Part shown: piece after piece, positions 25,715 through 34,654 of the stretch
How positions within the stretch are numbered: the first letter of the stretch is position 1
Layout of the letters: the number at the start of each line of letters is the position of its first letter
NCBI GenBank assembly: GCA_017407125.1
Contig: JAFQXE010000019.1
Location: 1 to 64,000 of the forward strand
Origin: Thermoguttaceae bacterium
GTDB lineage: Bacteria; Planctomycetota; Planctomycetia; Pirellulales; Thermoguttaceae
DNA: 64,000 bases
Direction: 5' to 3'
Program-made: the position numbers and the translations under genes
Notes under the pieces: model-generated
Seen by the model: only the letters and a program-made list of their open reading frames with translations
Told to the model about the DNA's origin: nothing
The model's database searches: none

Positions 25715-26674
25715 ATGAGTTTCAACATGCAAAAACAATTTGACCTGACAAACAAAAACGTCTGGGTAACAGGCGCAAGCGTCGGAATCGGGCGCGCGTA
25801 CGCAATCGCGCTGGCAAAAGCCGGCGCCAACGTCGCCATTGTAGACATTGACGACCGAACCGGAGAAAAGACGGCGGAAGAGATTCGCGCCTTGGGCGTG
25901 AAAAGCGTTTTCATCCATTGCAACGTCCGTAATCCAGTAGAAGTTGACGCGATGGCGGACAAAGTCGTCGAAACGTTTGGACGTCTGGATATCGCCGTCA
26001 ATAACGCCGGCATTGGAATTCTCGGTCCGGACGAATCGTATCCGTTAAGCGACTGGGAAAAGGTGATCGGCGTCAACTTCACCGGCTCCTGGCTTTGCTG
26101 CGCGGCGGCAGCCAGAAAGTTTATCGCTCAAAACAAGGTTGACAAAAAGCCGCAAGGCGGAAAGATTATCAACACCGCCAGCATGTCCGCGAGAATCGCC
26201 AACTGCAACGCCTCGTACGATGGCTCCAAAGGCGGCGTGGTCGAAATGACCCGCGCTCTTGCCGCCCAATGGGGGCGTCACAACATCAACGTCAACTGCA
26301 TCAGCCCCAGCTATATTTTGTCGCCCATGCACGCCAGCACCCCGGTTGAGGTTAGAGAGAGGATCCGCTCTCTTACTCCCATGGGATACATGGAACGTCC
26401 GGAAGACTTGGCGGGACCGGTTGTCTTTTTGGCGTCTGACGCGTCCAACTACGTTACCGGCGTTGATCTGCTCGTCGACGGCGGACACACGCTCAACGCC
26501 TGGCTGACCCCGTTGGGCAGAGACGTCCCGCCGCGCGTTTCCCCGGAAGAGGAAATCCAATCGCTCGTTCACGACATGAACGCGCTTGAAGTTCCCATTA
26601 ACGAAGACGGAATCAATTTCGATTACCATCCGGAAATCGCCAATGCCTATAAAGCCGCGTTTGGAATCAAATAA
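25715..26674 (+). CDS. SDR-family oxidoreductase (classical)
   Basis: 319 aa. NAD(P)-binding T-G-A-S-V-G-I-G near residue 19, N-N-A-G, a catalytic Ser in N-T-A-S-M-S, and Y-D-G-S-K as the YxxxK pair. V-D-I-D-D after the second strand favours NAD(H). The body resembles gluconate-5-dehydrogenase or sugar-alcohol SDRs; the extra ~60 residues after V-D-G-G-H are unusual and include W-L-T-P. It may start at ATG 25715 or at ATG 25727; neither has a clear ribosome binding site. It lies 100 bp after the FAD dehydrogenase and 16 bp before the DHH gene, so they are probably co-transcribed. Confidence 0.87.
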   Translation: MSFNMQKQFDLTNKNVWVTGASVGIGRAYAIALAKAGANVAIVDIDDRTGEKTAEEIRALGVKSVFIHCNVRNPVEVDAMADKVVETFGRLDIAVNNAGIGILGPDESYPLSDWEKVIGVNFTGSWLCCAAAARKFIAQNKVDKKPQGGKIINTASMSARIANCNASYDGSKGGVVEMTRALAAQWGRHNINVNCISPSYILSPMHASTPVEVRERIRSLTPMGYMERPEDLAGPVVFLASDASNYVTGVDLLVDGGHTLNAWLTPLGRDVPPRVSPEEEIQSLVHDMNALEVPINEDGINFDYHPEIANAYKAAFGIK

Positions 26675-26690
26675 ACTGTAACACAACGAA

Positions 26691-27695
26691 ATGAAAACAA
26701 TATCATGGAAGCGGTTTCAAGCCGCATTGGAAAATAAGGAAAGAGTCCTCATTACATCTCACGTCAACCCGGACGGCGACGCCCTGGGCAGCGAACTGGC
26801 GGCGGCGGAACTCGTCGAATCCTTCGGCTGTAAAGCCAGGATTTACAACGTCTCGCCCACGCCCGGCAATTTGACTTTTCTGGATCCCAAAGGGAAACAG
26901 TTCCGTCCGTGGACGCCCCGCTGTACAGCGTCCTGGATCCGGAAGAATTTCGACGCTATTCTGGTCGTCGATACCTCGTCGCGCTCTCAGCTGGACAAGG
27001 CGGCAGACCCGATTGTCGATTCCGGCGTCCCGCTGATTATCGTTGACCATCACACGATTGGCGACTCGTTCAATGCTGCGCTGTTTTCCAATCCCCTGGC
27101 GGACTCGACGGGGCTGCTAATCGCTCAGGCGTTTGACAAACTCAAAGTCCCGATGTCGCCCGCTGCGGCGCAGGCGCTTTTCACCGCCATCTGCACAGAC
27201 ACTGGCTGGTTCCGGTTCCCGTCTGTTACAGACGCAACGTTCAGCGTTACAGCAAAGCTGGTCGCAGCCGGCGCCGTCCCATCGGTCTTGTACGCTTCCC
27301 TGTTCGAGAAGTTCCCGTTCGCCCGACTCAAAATGATGGGCGTTTACATGAACAACGCTCAACAGTATTTCGACGGCAAAGTAATCATCACATTCGCCAA
27401 ACGCGCTGATTTTGAACGTTTCGACGCCAAGCACAGCGATCTGGAAGGGGTGATCAACCAGTTTCTGACCGTTGCCGGCGTTCACGTTGCGGTTTTGCTT
27501 TCAGAACAAATCAGCACAGACGGCAAACAGTACGTCAAGGCGAACTTCCGCAGTAAAAGCGACTACAACGTCGCTCAACTGGCGAAGACCTTTGGCGGCG
27601 GCGGACACGTCAAAGCAGCCGGCGCGTCCATTTACGGAATGTCGCTGGAGGAAGCCGTCAAAGAGATTTTTAATAAACTCGGCGAATCATTTTAA
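26691..27695 (+). CDS. nrnA: DHH/DHHA1 phosphoesterase, NrnA-like (oligoribonuclease / pAp phosphatase)
   Basis: 334 aa. Metal-binding motifs of the DHH family are visible: S-H-V-N-P-D-G-D-A-L-G-S near residue 23, V-V-D-T-S-S, and V-D-H-H. The C-terminal DHHA1 domain ends with G-G-G-G-H-V-K-A-A-G. Members degrade short RNAs and pGpG or dephosphorylate pAp. Length is typical. A pGpG role would complement the GGDEF protein at 15935-16684, but this is only a guess. The gene follows an SDR by 16 bp. Confidence 0.88.
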   Translation: MKTISWKRFQAALENKERVLITSHVNPDGDALGSELAAAELVESFGCKARIYNVSPTPGNLTFLDPKGKQFRPWTPRCTASWIRKNFDAILVVDTSSRSQLDKAADPIVDSGVPLIIVDHHTIGDSFNAALFSNPLADSTGLLIAQAFDKLKVPMSPAAAQALFTAICTDTGWFRFPSVTDATFSVTAKLVAAGAVPSVLYASLFEKFPFARLKMMGVYMNNAQQYFDGKVIITFAKRADFERFDAKHSDLEGVINQFLTVAGVHVAVLLSEQISTDGKQYVKANFRSKSDYNVAQLAKTFGGGGHVKAAGASIYGMSLEEAVKEIFNKLGESF

Positions 27696-27747
27696 GTTGC
27701 GAGGCGTAGCTCCTCCCTCCTCACTCCTAACTCCTAACTAACAAACC

Positions 27748-28548
27748 ATGTTTTGGCAAGATAAAGTCATCGTAATTACAGGCGGTTCCAGCGGGCTGGG
27801 CAAAGAACTGGCTCAGGCGTTTGGAAAGGCAGGCGGAAAAGTCGTCATCGCCGCCCTGGAACCGGAAATTGTAGACGTCGCTGTTACAGAGCTTCAGCAG
27901 GAAGGAATCGACTGCGCCGGTCTGGCGTGCAACGTAACGTCAGACGAGGACGTCGAAAAGCTCAAGAGTTTCGTTCTGGATGCGTACGGCAAAGTTGACG
28001 TTCTGGTCAACGTTGCTGGCAGAACGGATCGCGGCAAGATGCTGGACTGGACGGCGGACAAGTTCGAGAAAGTCATGAAGCTCAACTTCTTCGCTCTGGT
28101 TCGCGTTACGCACGCATTCTTGCCGGAACTGCTCAAAACGCAGGGACGAATTATCAACATCGGGTCGCTGGCGTCGAAATCTGCGTCACGCTGGACGGGC
28201 GCGTACCCGACGTCGAAACACGCCGTCGCCGCGTACTCGCAGCAGTTAAGATTGGAACTCGGCTCGCAGGGTCTAAAAGTCCTGCTCGTCTGCCCCGGTC
28301 CCATTGCCCGAGAGACGGAACGACTTTATCCGTTAGAGGGCTTGGAAGACTTGCCGGAATCGGCGCGGCGTCCCGGCGCTGGGGTGAAAGTCAAAAAGCT
28401 CGACCCGAAAAAGCTGGTCGCCGCCATTCTCAAGGCGTCAGAAAAAGGGCTTCCTGAACTCGTCATGCCCTGGAAAGCCCGGCTTCTCTTTGCAATCCAG
28501 CAGCTCTTCCCCCGCCTTGGCGACTGGCTGGTACAAAAAAACACGTGA
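27748..28548 (+). CDS. SDR-family NAD(P)-dependent oxidoreductase, membrane-proximal type
   Basis: 266 aa. Cofactor loop T-G-G-S-S-G-L-G (10-17), Ser in N-I-G-S-L-A-S-K, and Y-P-T-S-K as YxxxK. The C-terminal P-W-K-A-R-L-L-F-A-I-Q-Q-L-F-P-R-L-G segment is hydrophobic and amphipathic, as in DltE/SDR7C-type enzymes that act on lipids. Substrate unknown. The 52-bp gap before it holds CCTCACTCCTAACTCCTAAC-type repeat sequence. It is convergent with glyS, with a 195-bp inverted-repeat element between the two stops. Confidence 0.85.
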   Translation: MFWQDKVIVITGGSSGLGKELAQAFGKAGGKVVIAALEPEIVDVAVTELQQEGIDCAGLACNVTSDEDVEKLKSFVLDAYGKVDVLVNVAGRTDRGKMLDWTADKFEKVMKLNFFALVRVTHAFLPELLKTQGRIINIGSLASKSASRWTGAYPTSKHAVAAYSQQLRLELGSQGLKVLLVCPGPIARETERLYPLEGLEDLPESARRPGAGVKVKKLDPKKLVAAILKASEKGLPELVMPWKARLLFAIQQLFPRLGDWLVQKNT

Positions 28549-28557
28549 CGAGATTTA

Positions 28558-28752
28558 TGGAGTGCGACGGCTTGCCGTCGCTTTCATTAAATTTAAGCTA
28601 CGAAGTATATTAAAAGAATTTCGTGCCAACAACGTATGAACAATATCGATATTAAATCGAATATTTATTGTTCTAACGTTACTGGCACGAAAGACGTTTT
28701 CGGATGTTTTAAATGTTTTCTTGGAAAAGCGACGGCAAGCCGTCGCACTCCA
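28558..28752. mobile_element. 195-bp MITE-like element with perfect 27-bp terminal inverted repeats
   Basis: Left end 28558-28584 and right end 28726-28752 are exact reverse complements over 27 bp. Each end is itself a palindrome (GCGACGGC-TT-GCCGTCGC). Nested inside, TCGTGCCA (28621-28628) pairs with TGGCACGA (28683-28690), and GAACAATA pairs with TATTGTTC. It sits between two convergent genes, ending 3 bp from the glyS stop. It has no coding capacity, so it is non-autonomous if mobile. The hairpin ends could also act as terminators for both genes. Confidence 0.75.
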
Positions 28753-28755
28753 AAA

Positions 28756-30393
28756 TTATTTCTTAATCTTTTCTTCGATGAACGCGGCGACTTCGTCTTT
28801 CTTAACGCGGGACTGTTCCAGCGTGTCACGGTCGCGGACGGTAACAGTACCGTCGACGAGGGTTTGGCTGTCAATCGTAACGCAGAACGGCGTGCCGATT
28901 TCGTCCTGACGGCGATAGCGGCGGCCGATAGCGGCTTTTTCATCATAGAAGCAGGGGAAATGCTCTTTCAGTTCCCCGTAGAGTTCAGCGCCCAGTTCCG
29001 GCATGCCGTCTTTGCGAACCAGCGGCAGAACGGCGGCTTTGTACGGCGCCAAACGCGGATGAAGACGCAAAACGGTGCGGGACGTCATGTTTCCGTTTTC
29101 GTCCGGCGCCTGATCTTCCTGGAACGCCTCGCACAGGAACGCCAGCGTCGCGCGGTCAGCTCCGGCAGACGGCTCGATAACGTGCGGGATAAATCGCTTT
29201 TTGGTCAAGTCGTCGAAGTAGGACATGTCCTTTCCGGAACCGCGATGTTTCGGTTTGCCGTTTTCGTCCAGTTCCAGCGTCAGCTGACCGTCTTTGGCAA
29301 CCAGCTTGCCTTCCATGTGACTTCGCAGGTCGAAGTCGCCGCGGTGAGCGATGCCTTCCAACTCGCCGAACTCGCCCGGCTGAAGGAACGGATAAGAGTA
29401 TTCGATGTCCGCCGTGCCGGTGGAATAGTGCGCCAGTTCCGCCTGTTCGTGGTCGCGCAGACGCAGGCGGTCGCCCGACAAGCCCATTTTCAGATACCAT
29501 TCGTAACGGCGATTGCGCCAGAATTCGTACCACTGACGCGACTCTTCCGGCGGGCAGAAGAACTCAATTTCCATCTGCTCGAACTCGCGGGATCGGAACG
29601 TGAAGTTTCGGGGGGTGATTTCGTTGCGGAACGATTTCCCAATCTGACCGACGCCGAACGGGACGCGAACGCGGGTCGAGTCGACCACGTTGCGGAAGTT
29701 GACGAAAATGCCCTGCGCCGTTTCCGGACGTAAAAACGCGGCGTTTTCTTCCGTGCCCAGCGCGCCGACGATCGTTTTGAACATGAGGTTGAACTCGCGA
29801 GGTTCGGTCAGCGTGCCGACGCGTTTCGCTTCCGGAGCCAAGACCTGGGAGAAGTCGTCAAGCGTGGTCAGAGACGTCAAATCGGACGTAAACTTGAGTT
29901 CCCCTTCGTCTTTGGCGCGGAGGTTGAAGAACTTCATGGCGCGGCGATGGATTTCCTGTTCAGCGTCTTCCGCTTTCGGGTCTGCGGTGATAAACGCCTT
30001 TTGTCCCTTGCATTCCGCCCAGCGGCCGAGCATCTGATCGTATCGGTAACGTCCCTTCGTTTCGGTGCAGTCCACCATTTCGTCGTGGAACAGGTCGTAA
30101 TGCCCGGAGCATTTCCAAACTTGCGGATGCATAATAATCGAGCAGTCCAGCCCAACCATCTCAAATTTGGACGGCGCGCCGGGCATGAGAACCATCTCGT
30201 TGTGAGACTGAACCATGTCGTGCCACCACGCTTCCTTGACGTTCCGCTTGATTTCGACGCCCAGGGGGCCGTAGTCCCAAAATCCGTTCAAACCGCCGTA
30301 GATTTCGCTCGACTGGAACAGGATTCCGCGGCGTTTGCAAAGCGTTACCAGATTTTTCATTTTATCGGGATTGAAGTTCGATTCTGTTGACAT
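28756..30393 (-). CDS. glyS: Glycyl-tRNA synthetase, homodimeric type
   Basis: 545 aa. Class II synthetase of the alpha2 (eukaryote/archaeal/Firmicute-like) type: G-I-L-F-Q-S-S-E-I-Y-G-G start, motif 2 F-R-N-E-I-T-P-R-N-F-T-F-R-S-R-E-F-E-Q-M, and motif 3 E-P-S-A-G-A-D-R. The anticodon-binding domain occupies the last ~100 residues. Length is normal. It charges tRNA-Gly. The stop lies 3 bp from the inverted-repeat element. Other planctomycetes also carry the alpha2 form, so no transfer needs to be assumed. Confidence 0.95.
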   Translation of the reverse strand: MSTESNFNPDKMKNLVTLCKRRGILFQSSEIYGGLNGFWDYGPLGVEIKRNVKEAWWHDMVQSHNEMVLMPGAPSKFEMVGLDCSIIMHPQVWKCSGHYDLFHDEMVDCTETKGRYRYDQMLGRWAECKGQKAFITADPKAEDAEQEIHRRAMKFFNLRAKDEGELKFTSDLTSLTTLDDFSQVLAPEAKRVGTLTEPREFNLMFKTIVGALGTEENAAFLRPETAQGIFVNFRNVVDSTRVRVPFGVGQIGKSFRNEITPRNFTFRSREFEQMEIEFFCPPEESRQWYEFWRNRRYEWYLKMGLSGDRLRLRDHEQAELAHYSTGTADIEYSYPFLQPGEFGELEGIAHRGDFDLRSHMEGKLVAKDGQLTLELDENGKPKHRGSGKDMSYFDDLTKKRFIPHVIEPSAGADRATLAFLCEAFQEDQAPDENGNMTSRTVLRLHPRLAPYKAAVLPLVRKDGMPELGAELYGELKEHFPCFYDEKAAIGRRYRRQDEIGTPFCVTIDSQTLVDGTVTVRDRDTLEQSRVKKDEVAAFIEEKIKK

Positions 30394-30753
30394 GATTCGG
30401 TATGGTTAAGTAAAATGATAATTTGCCGACGCTTAGGAACGATCTACAACGCCTCGTTCCCGCCCGGTCTGAAAAATTCATTATTCCATAATTATATAAA
30501 AAGTCAAGTAGTAGCGGCGAGGCGCCGCTCCCAGTCCGCGCTGCCGCGCGAAATGCATTAACGCCGCTCCCGTTGGTCGCTTTCGCTAATTGCGATTCCC
30601 AATTTTCCCTCTATTTTGAGAAAAATTTAAAAAAAGCCCCGTCTCTACTTGACAATTCCCTAATCTTGACTTAAAATAATAGAATATTATAATATTAATA
30701 TATGAGCGTTAGGCGCGCTCTTATCAGATTTTGTATTCAATCAAGGTAAATTT
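30394..30753. other. Divergent intergenic region between glyS and a membrane-protein gene
   Basis: Carries one copy of the 15-mer GCTCCCGTTGGTCGC (30566-30580) in a degenerate repeat (about 30515-30595) and a good plus-strand promoter at 30649-30677. GGTCTGAAAAATTC and AT-rich sequence at 30466-30510 probably hold the glyS promoter, which I cannot pin down. Confidence 0.5.
30649..30677 (+). promoter_or_regulatory. Promoter TTGACA-17-TAAAAT
   Basis: TTGACA (30649-30654) and TAAAAT (30672-30677) with a 17-bp spacer. An alternative pair in the same stretch is TTGACT (30666-30671) and TATAAT (30688-30693) at 16 bp. TAAAATAATAGA and the later GAGCGTTAGG (30704-30713) recur at the promoter 60390-60441. 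Confidence 0.6.
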
Positions 30754-31365
30754 ATGTTGATTAAAATAGCGTCCAGATTTGGATACGCACTCGCGGCGAT
30801 GGCGTTTGTCGTTGCGGCGGCGTTTTCGTATACAGACTGTCAGCAGATGGATATTCATTCCGGGCGCGTTCGCTGGGCGAAGGAAATCTTTGGTCTGCCG
30901 ATGCTCTATTTTTACGAGCAGTCCTGTTTTGCCGATAAAGTTGAGCTGTTCGATCTGCAAACTGATTCCAAAGCGCTCTGGGTAACGGACTCGCGTCTTT
31001 CGCCCTGGTTCAAAATAGACAACTCGCGCAACCAGTTCTACGGTTTGGTCTGGAATTGCAACATGGCGTGCCGTCTGCTGGATTCCAACTACGTTTCCGT
31101 TCAAGGACAAAAGACGTATATCGTCTATACGCTTCAACAGCTTTCAGAAAAACAAAGTTCCGCGTCCTCGCCGTTTTCCGCTCGAGATTTAATTGACTTG
31201 TGCGGCGGAGTTATCAGCGTTCAGGAACAGGTTGTCAGCATCCCGCTCACGCCCGATACCGGCAACTTGCTGGAGTATTACATTGAATCTCAATACGCTC
31301 CCCTGCTGGAAGAGAATTTTTATTACCCCAATCGAGAAACAAGAAGCAAGGCGTCGCTGTTCTAG
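30754..31365 (+). CDS. Membrane-anchored hypothetical protein with an SGR/K motif
   Basis: 203 aa, unrecognised. One N-terminal membrane segment (about 9-26) ends in small residues and could be a signal anchor. It is followed by a short motif D-I-H-S-G-R-V-R-W and then F-G-L-P. The protein at 43283-43744 has a similar layout (membrane segment, Y-V-D-I-N-S-G-K-L-K, then I-P-Y), so they may belong to one planctomycete family. The remaining ~150 residues look like a folded extracytoplasmic domain. Expression is likely from the promoter at 30649. Confidence 0.7.
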   Translation: MLIKIASRFGYALAAMAFVVAAAFSYTDCQQMDIHSGRVRWAKEIFGLPMLYFYEQSCFADKVELFDLQTDSKALWVTDSRLSPWFKIDNSRNQFYGLVWNCNMACRLLDSNYVSVQGQKTYIVYTLQQLSEKQSSASSPFSARDLIDLCGGVISVQEQVVSIPLTPDTGNLLEYYIESQYAPLLEENFYYPNRETRSKASLF

Positions 31366-31498
31366 TTGCGAGTAGCAAGTTGCGAGTTGCGAGTTGCGAG
31401 TTGCGAGATTTATTTAGATCAGCGCTTTGCGTCAATTCATAATTCCTAATTCATAATTCCTAATTCATAATTCCTAATTCATAATTCCTAATTATTCT
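31366..31498. repeat. Two simple tandem repeats: TTGCGAG and CCTAATTCATAATT
   Basis: GAGTTGCGAGTTGCGAG units cover about 31368-31408. Four units of TCATAATTCCTAAT cover about 31435-31495, directly before the ATG of ricT. The first family also appears at 32566-32597, 61744-61770 and 61853-61868. Nothing else is in this gap, so ricT has no visible ribosome binding site. Confidence 0.8.
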
Positions 31499-32566
31499 AT
31501 GCCAGAATATATTGTTCGATACGGAGCGATGCGGATTGTCGGTATTTTTACCGCGCCCGCTAAAACGGAATACAAGCATAACGAGTACGTCATTGCGCGT
31601 ACGGAACGCGGGATGGAAACCGCTCAGGTTCTGTCGCTTATGCGTCCGGAATACCAAAAGACGATGGAAGAGCTTGCCAAGCTCAACAAGCTCGGTACGC
31701 CGCCGCATGGGAAAATCGTTCGTCCCATTAACGACGAGGATCTCAAAGAGCTTGACCGGATTCACGAACTGGAAATTAAGGAGTTCGAACAGACGCAGGT
31801 CTTTATTCGTCAAAAGCAGCTCGACATGCACCTGGTCGACATTGAGCACATTTTCGGCGGCGAACGCATTGTCGTCTACTATTTGGCAGACGGTCGAATC
31901 GACTTCCGGGAACTGGTCAAGATATTGGCGGCGGAATTCCAAACGCGTATCGAAATGCGTCAGATTGGGGTTCGCGACGAGGCGAAACTGCTGGCGGATT
32001 TTGGCGACTGCGGCAAAGAGGTCTGCTGCAATTCCTTCCTGACGATCATGCCGTCCGTATCCATGAAGATGGCGAAGATGCAAAAGGCGACGCTCGACCC
32101 ATCCAAAATTTCCGGTCGCTGCGGACGTCTGAAATGTTGTCTGCGTTACGAATTCGACACCTACGAAGAAATGCAGGGCAAGATGCCCTCGCTGGGTACG
32201 TTTGTCTCTACGCCGGACGGCGACGGAAAAGTCGTCGGTCACGAATTCCTGGCGGAAAAAGTTCAGGTCGAAATGAGCGACTTCCAGATCGTTTCGTATC
32301 CCATTACAGATATCAAAGTCATTCACGAGGCGTTTGATCAGCGCGAACTGCGATACACCGGAGAACAGGCTGACGCCGCTCAGCTGGAACAGCTGGACGA
32401 CAAACGGGAAACGAGAGGCGAACGACGCGACAAGCGCAAAGCCCCGCAAAAGTCCATTCCCCAGGTTCAGCCCCGTAAGACCCAGCCTGACGACTCAAAC
32501 AATTCAAAAGATTCAAACGGATCAAACGATTCAAACGATTCTTTCGGCGCGGGAATTTTGGAGTAA
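31499..32566 (+). CDS. ricT: PSP1-domain protein, RicT-like
   Basis: 355 aa. The PSP1 domain (about 1-270) is complete, with the cysteine groups D-C-G-K-E-V-C-C and S-G-R-C-G-R-L-K-C-C-L-R-Y-E. In Bacillus RicT (YaaT) joins RicA and RicF in an iron-sulfur complex that affects RNase Y, RNA maturation, biofilm and competence; no RicA/F is near here. The tail (about 290-355) is Lys/Arg-rich, then a Ser/Asn/Asp repeat (N-D-S-N-D-S), probably disordered. No Shine-Dalgarno is visible since the upstream DNA is a tandem repeat. Confidence 0.88.
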   Translation: MPEYIVRYGAMRIVGIFTAPAKTEYKHNEYVIARTERGMETAQVLSLMRPEYQKTMEELAKLNKLGTPPHGKIVRPINDEDLKELDRIHELEIKEFEQTQVFIRQKQLDMHLVDIEHIFGGERIVVYYLADGRIDFRELVKILAAEFQTRIEMRQIGVRDEAKLLADFGDCGKEVCCNSFLTIMPSVSMKMAKMQKATLDPSKISGRCGRLKCCLRYEFDTYEEMQGKMPSLGTFVSTPDGDGKVVGHEFLAEKVQVEMSDFQIVSYPITDIKVIHEAFDQRELRYTGEQADAAQLEQLDDKRETRGERRDKRKAPQKSIPQVQPRKTQPDDSNNSKDSNGSNDSNDSFGAGILE

Positions 32567-32701
32567 GTTGCGAGTTGCGAGTGGCGAGTTGCGAGAATAA
32601 TTAATCCTACTGCCTCTTGCCTACTGCCTACTGCCTCCCTACTCCCTACTCCCTATTCCCCATTCCCTATTCCCTACTAACCCCTAACCCCCTCTACCAT
32701 C
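32567..32701. repeat. TTGCGAG and CTACTGCCT/CCCTATTCC repeat block
   Basis: TTGCGAGTGGCGAG units (32570-32597) are followed by TGCCTACTGCCTACTGCC and CCCTACTCCCTATTCCCC units (about 32608-32690) running up to the ATG of the GH97 gene. Inverted relatives (AGGCAGTAGGC) lie at about 20094-20118 and 58424-58452. Confidence 0.8.
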
Positions 32702-34654
32702 ATGACCTTTACTCGAATGCTGTCCTGCATGGCAGCTGTAATTGCTCTTGGATTGTCTGCCGTCTACGCGGACGCGCCTGTTTATACAGTTGCGTCTCCC
32801 AACGGCGACGTTAAAATTACCGTTACTCAAAACGAAGCAGCCCCGACGTACGCTGTCGAATTCAAAGGGAAGTCCGTTCTCAACGAATCCAAAACCGGGC
32901 TGAAGCTTCGCGACGTCAACACGACCGACGGCTGGAAGTTCGTCGGCAAAGCCGAAACGTCGTCCAACACAACGTGGACGAACAAGTTCGGCAAGAAATC
33001 GACTTACGTTGACAACTACAATCAGCTGACGCTGACCTACGCTCAGGGCGAGCTGCAGTTCAGCTACACGTTCCGCGCCTACGACGACGGCGCCGCGTTC
33101 CGTTACGAGTTCAGCTGCGGCGAAAGCGTCTGCAACGAATACGTTGTCGAAGAAGATCTGGCGACCTACGCGTTCTCCGGCGACTACGACGTCTGGACGT
33201 CCAAGCACAAGAGATTTGACACGTCGCAGGAAGAATGGTTCAAAAAGAGCAAACTGTCCGACCTGGGCGAAGAAGACATCATCATTTGCCCGGTGGTTGT
33301 AGAAGCTCCTGAATTCTGCGCGGCGATTACCGAAGCTGACCTGTACGACTGGTCTGGCGAGAAATTCGCCTCCGCCGCCAAGGGAACGGCAACGCTCAAA
33401 ACCCGTCTGACGCCCCGCAAGGACAAAAACGGCTGCGTTATTTTCAAGACGCCCAAAACCTCAACGTGGAAGGTGATTCTTTTGGGAGAAAAGCCGGTTG
33501 ACCTGATCAACAACTCCGGCGTTATTCTCAACGTCAGCAAACCGTGCCAGCTGGAAGACACGTCCTGGATTGAACCGGCTCCTTCCGCCTGGGACTGGTG
33601 GACGGAAAGCAACCGCGTCATGAACACGGAAACGACGATTGACAAAATCAACCTCGCCGCTGAGATGGGCTGGAAGTACATGACCGTCGACGACCCGTGG
33701 TATTACAGCTCCATGTTCAAGAGAATCCCGGGGCAAGCTCCCGACACCACGCGCAGCGCTCCCAACATCGATTTGGAAAAGGTTTTGGCGCACGCGAAAG
33801 AAAAGGGCGTCCGAATCTGCTTCTGGCTTCATTACAAAGACCTGATCGAATGCGGCGTTGAAAAGACGTTCCAGCAGTACGAAAAGTGGGGCGTTGCCGG
33901 CGTCAAGATTGACTTCATGGATTCCGAAGCCCAGGAAATTGTCAACTGGCTTAACGAAACGGCGGCGCTGGGCGCCAAGTACCACTTGATGGTCAACTAT
34001 CACGGCATGTACAAGCCGACCGGTTTGGAACGCGCCTATCCCAACCAGATTACTCGCGAGGGCGTTCGCGGAAACGAATACAACAAGTTCTCCGGCGGCA
34101 TTTTCACCGACCACGCAGCAACGCTGCCCTTTACCCGCTATCTGTGCGGTCCCGCCGACTTCACCCCCGGCGGAACGCTCAACGATCAGCCTGAAAAGTT
34201 CAAGTGCACCGCTCCAACCCACGTCGTTGGAACCCGCGCTCACGAAATGGCTCTGTGCATTCTGTACGACAGCCCGCTGATGACCCTGTGTGACGGCCCG
34301 AATAACTACCGCGGCGTTGCAGGAACGGAAATCCTCAAAAACCTGCCCTCCGTCTGGGACTGCACCAAGGCTCTCGACGGCGCGATTGGAGAGTATCTCG
34401 TTCAGATTCGACGCAACGGAAACGCTTACTTCGCCGGCGCGATTACCAACACTCAGCCGCGCAAGTACGAACTCAAGCTCGACTTCCTCAAGCCGGGCAA
34501 GACGTATTCCGCGCTGATTGTCAAGGACGTTCCGGAATCCGACCAGGACGCCCGACAGGTCAAAGTGGAAACGATTGACGTTACATCCGACGACGTTCTG
34601 ACCATCGACATGGTTCGCAACGGCGGCTGGTGCGCTCGATTTACGGAAAAGTAG
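32702..34654 (+). CDS. Glycoside hydrolase family 97 (alpha-glucosidase/alpha-galactosidase)
   Basis: 650 aa with signal peptide (1-23, cut after V-Y-A). The GH97 layout is clear: N-terminal beta-sandwich (24-290), a TIM barrel (about 300-560) and a C-terminal beta domain. W-D-W-W-T-E, T-V-D-D-P-W-Y and G-V-K-I-D-F-M-D-S (400-408) are GH97 barrel motifs; Asp404 is the expected nucleophile if the enzyme belongs to the retaining alpha-galactosidase branch (inference). It cuts alpha-linked galactosides or glucosides in the periplasm. Codon use is GC-rich compared with the hypothetical genes around it. Confidence 0.9.
   Translation: MTFTRMLSCMAAVIALGLSAVYADAPVYTVASPNGDVKITVTQNEAAPTYAVEFKGKSVLNESKTGLKLRDVNTTDGWKFVGKAETSSNTTWTNKFGKKSTYVDNYNQLTLTYAQGELQFSYTFRAYDDGAAFRYEFSCGESVCNEYVVEEDLATYAFSGDYDVWTSKHKRFDTSQEEWFKKSKLSDLGEEDIIICPVVVEAPEFCAAITEADLYDWSGEKFASAAKGTATLKTRLTPRKDKNGCVIFKTPKTSTWKVILLGEKPVDLINNSGVILNVSKPCQLEDTSWIEPAPSAWDWWTESNRVMNTETTIDKINLAAEMGWKYMTVDDPWYYSSMFKRIPGQAPDTTRSAPNIDLEKVLAHAKEKGVRICFWLHYKDLIECGVEKTFQQYEKWGVAGVKIDFMDSEAQEIVNWLNETAALGAKYHLMVNYHGMYKPTGLERAYPNQITREGVRGNEYNKFSGGIFTDHAATLPFTRYLCGPADFTPGGTLNDQPEKFKCTAPTHVVGTRAHEMALCILYDSPLMTLCDGPNNYRGVAGTEILKNLPSVWDCTKALDGAIGEYLVQIRRNGNAYFAGAITNTQPRKYELKLDFLKPGKTYSALIVKDVPESDQDARQVKVETIDVTSDDVLTIDMVRNGGWCARFTEK

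Noticed and set aside
28636..29733. 365-codon plus-strand frame across the glyS end and the inverted-repeat element
   Set aside because: Antisense to conserved glyS motifs; no family features of its own.
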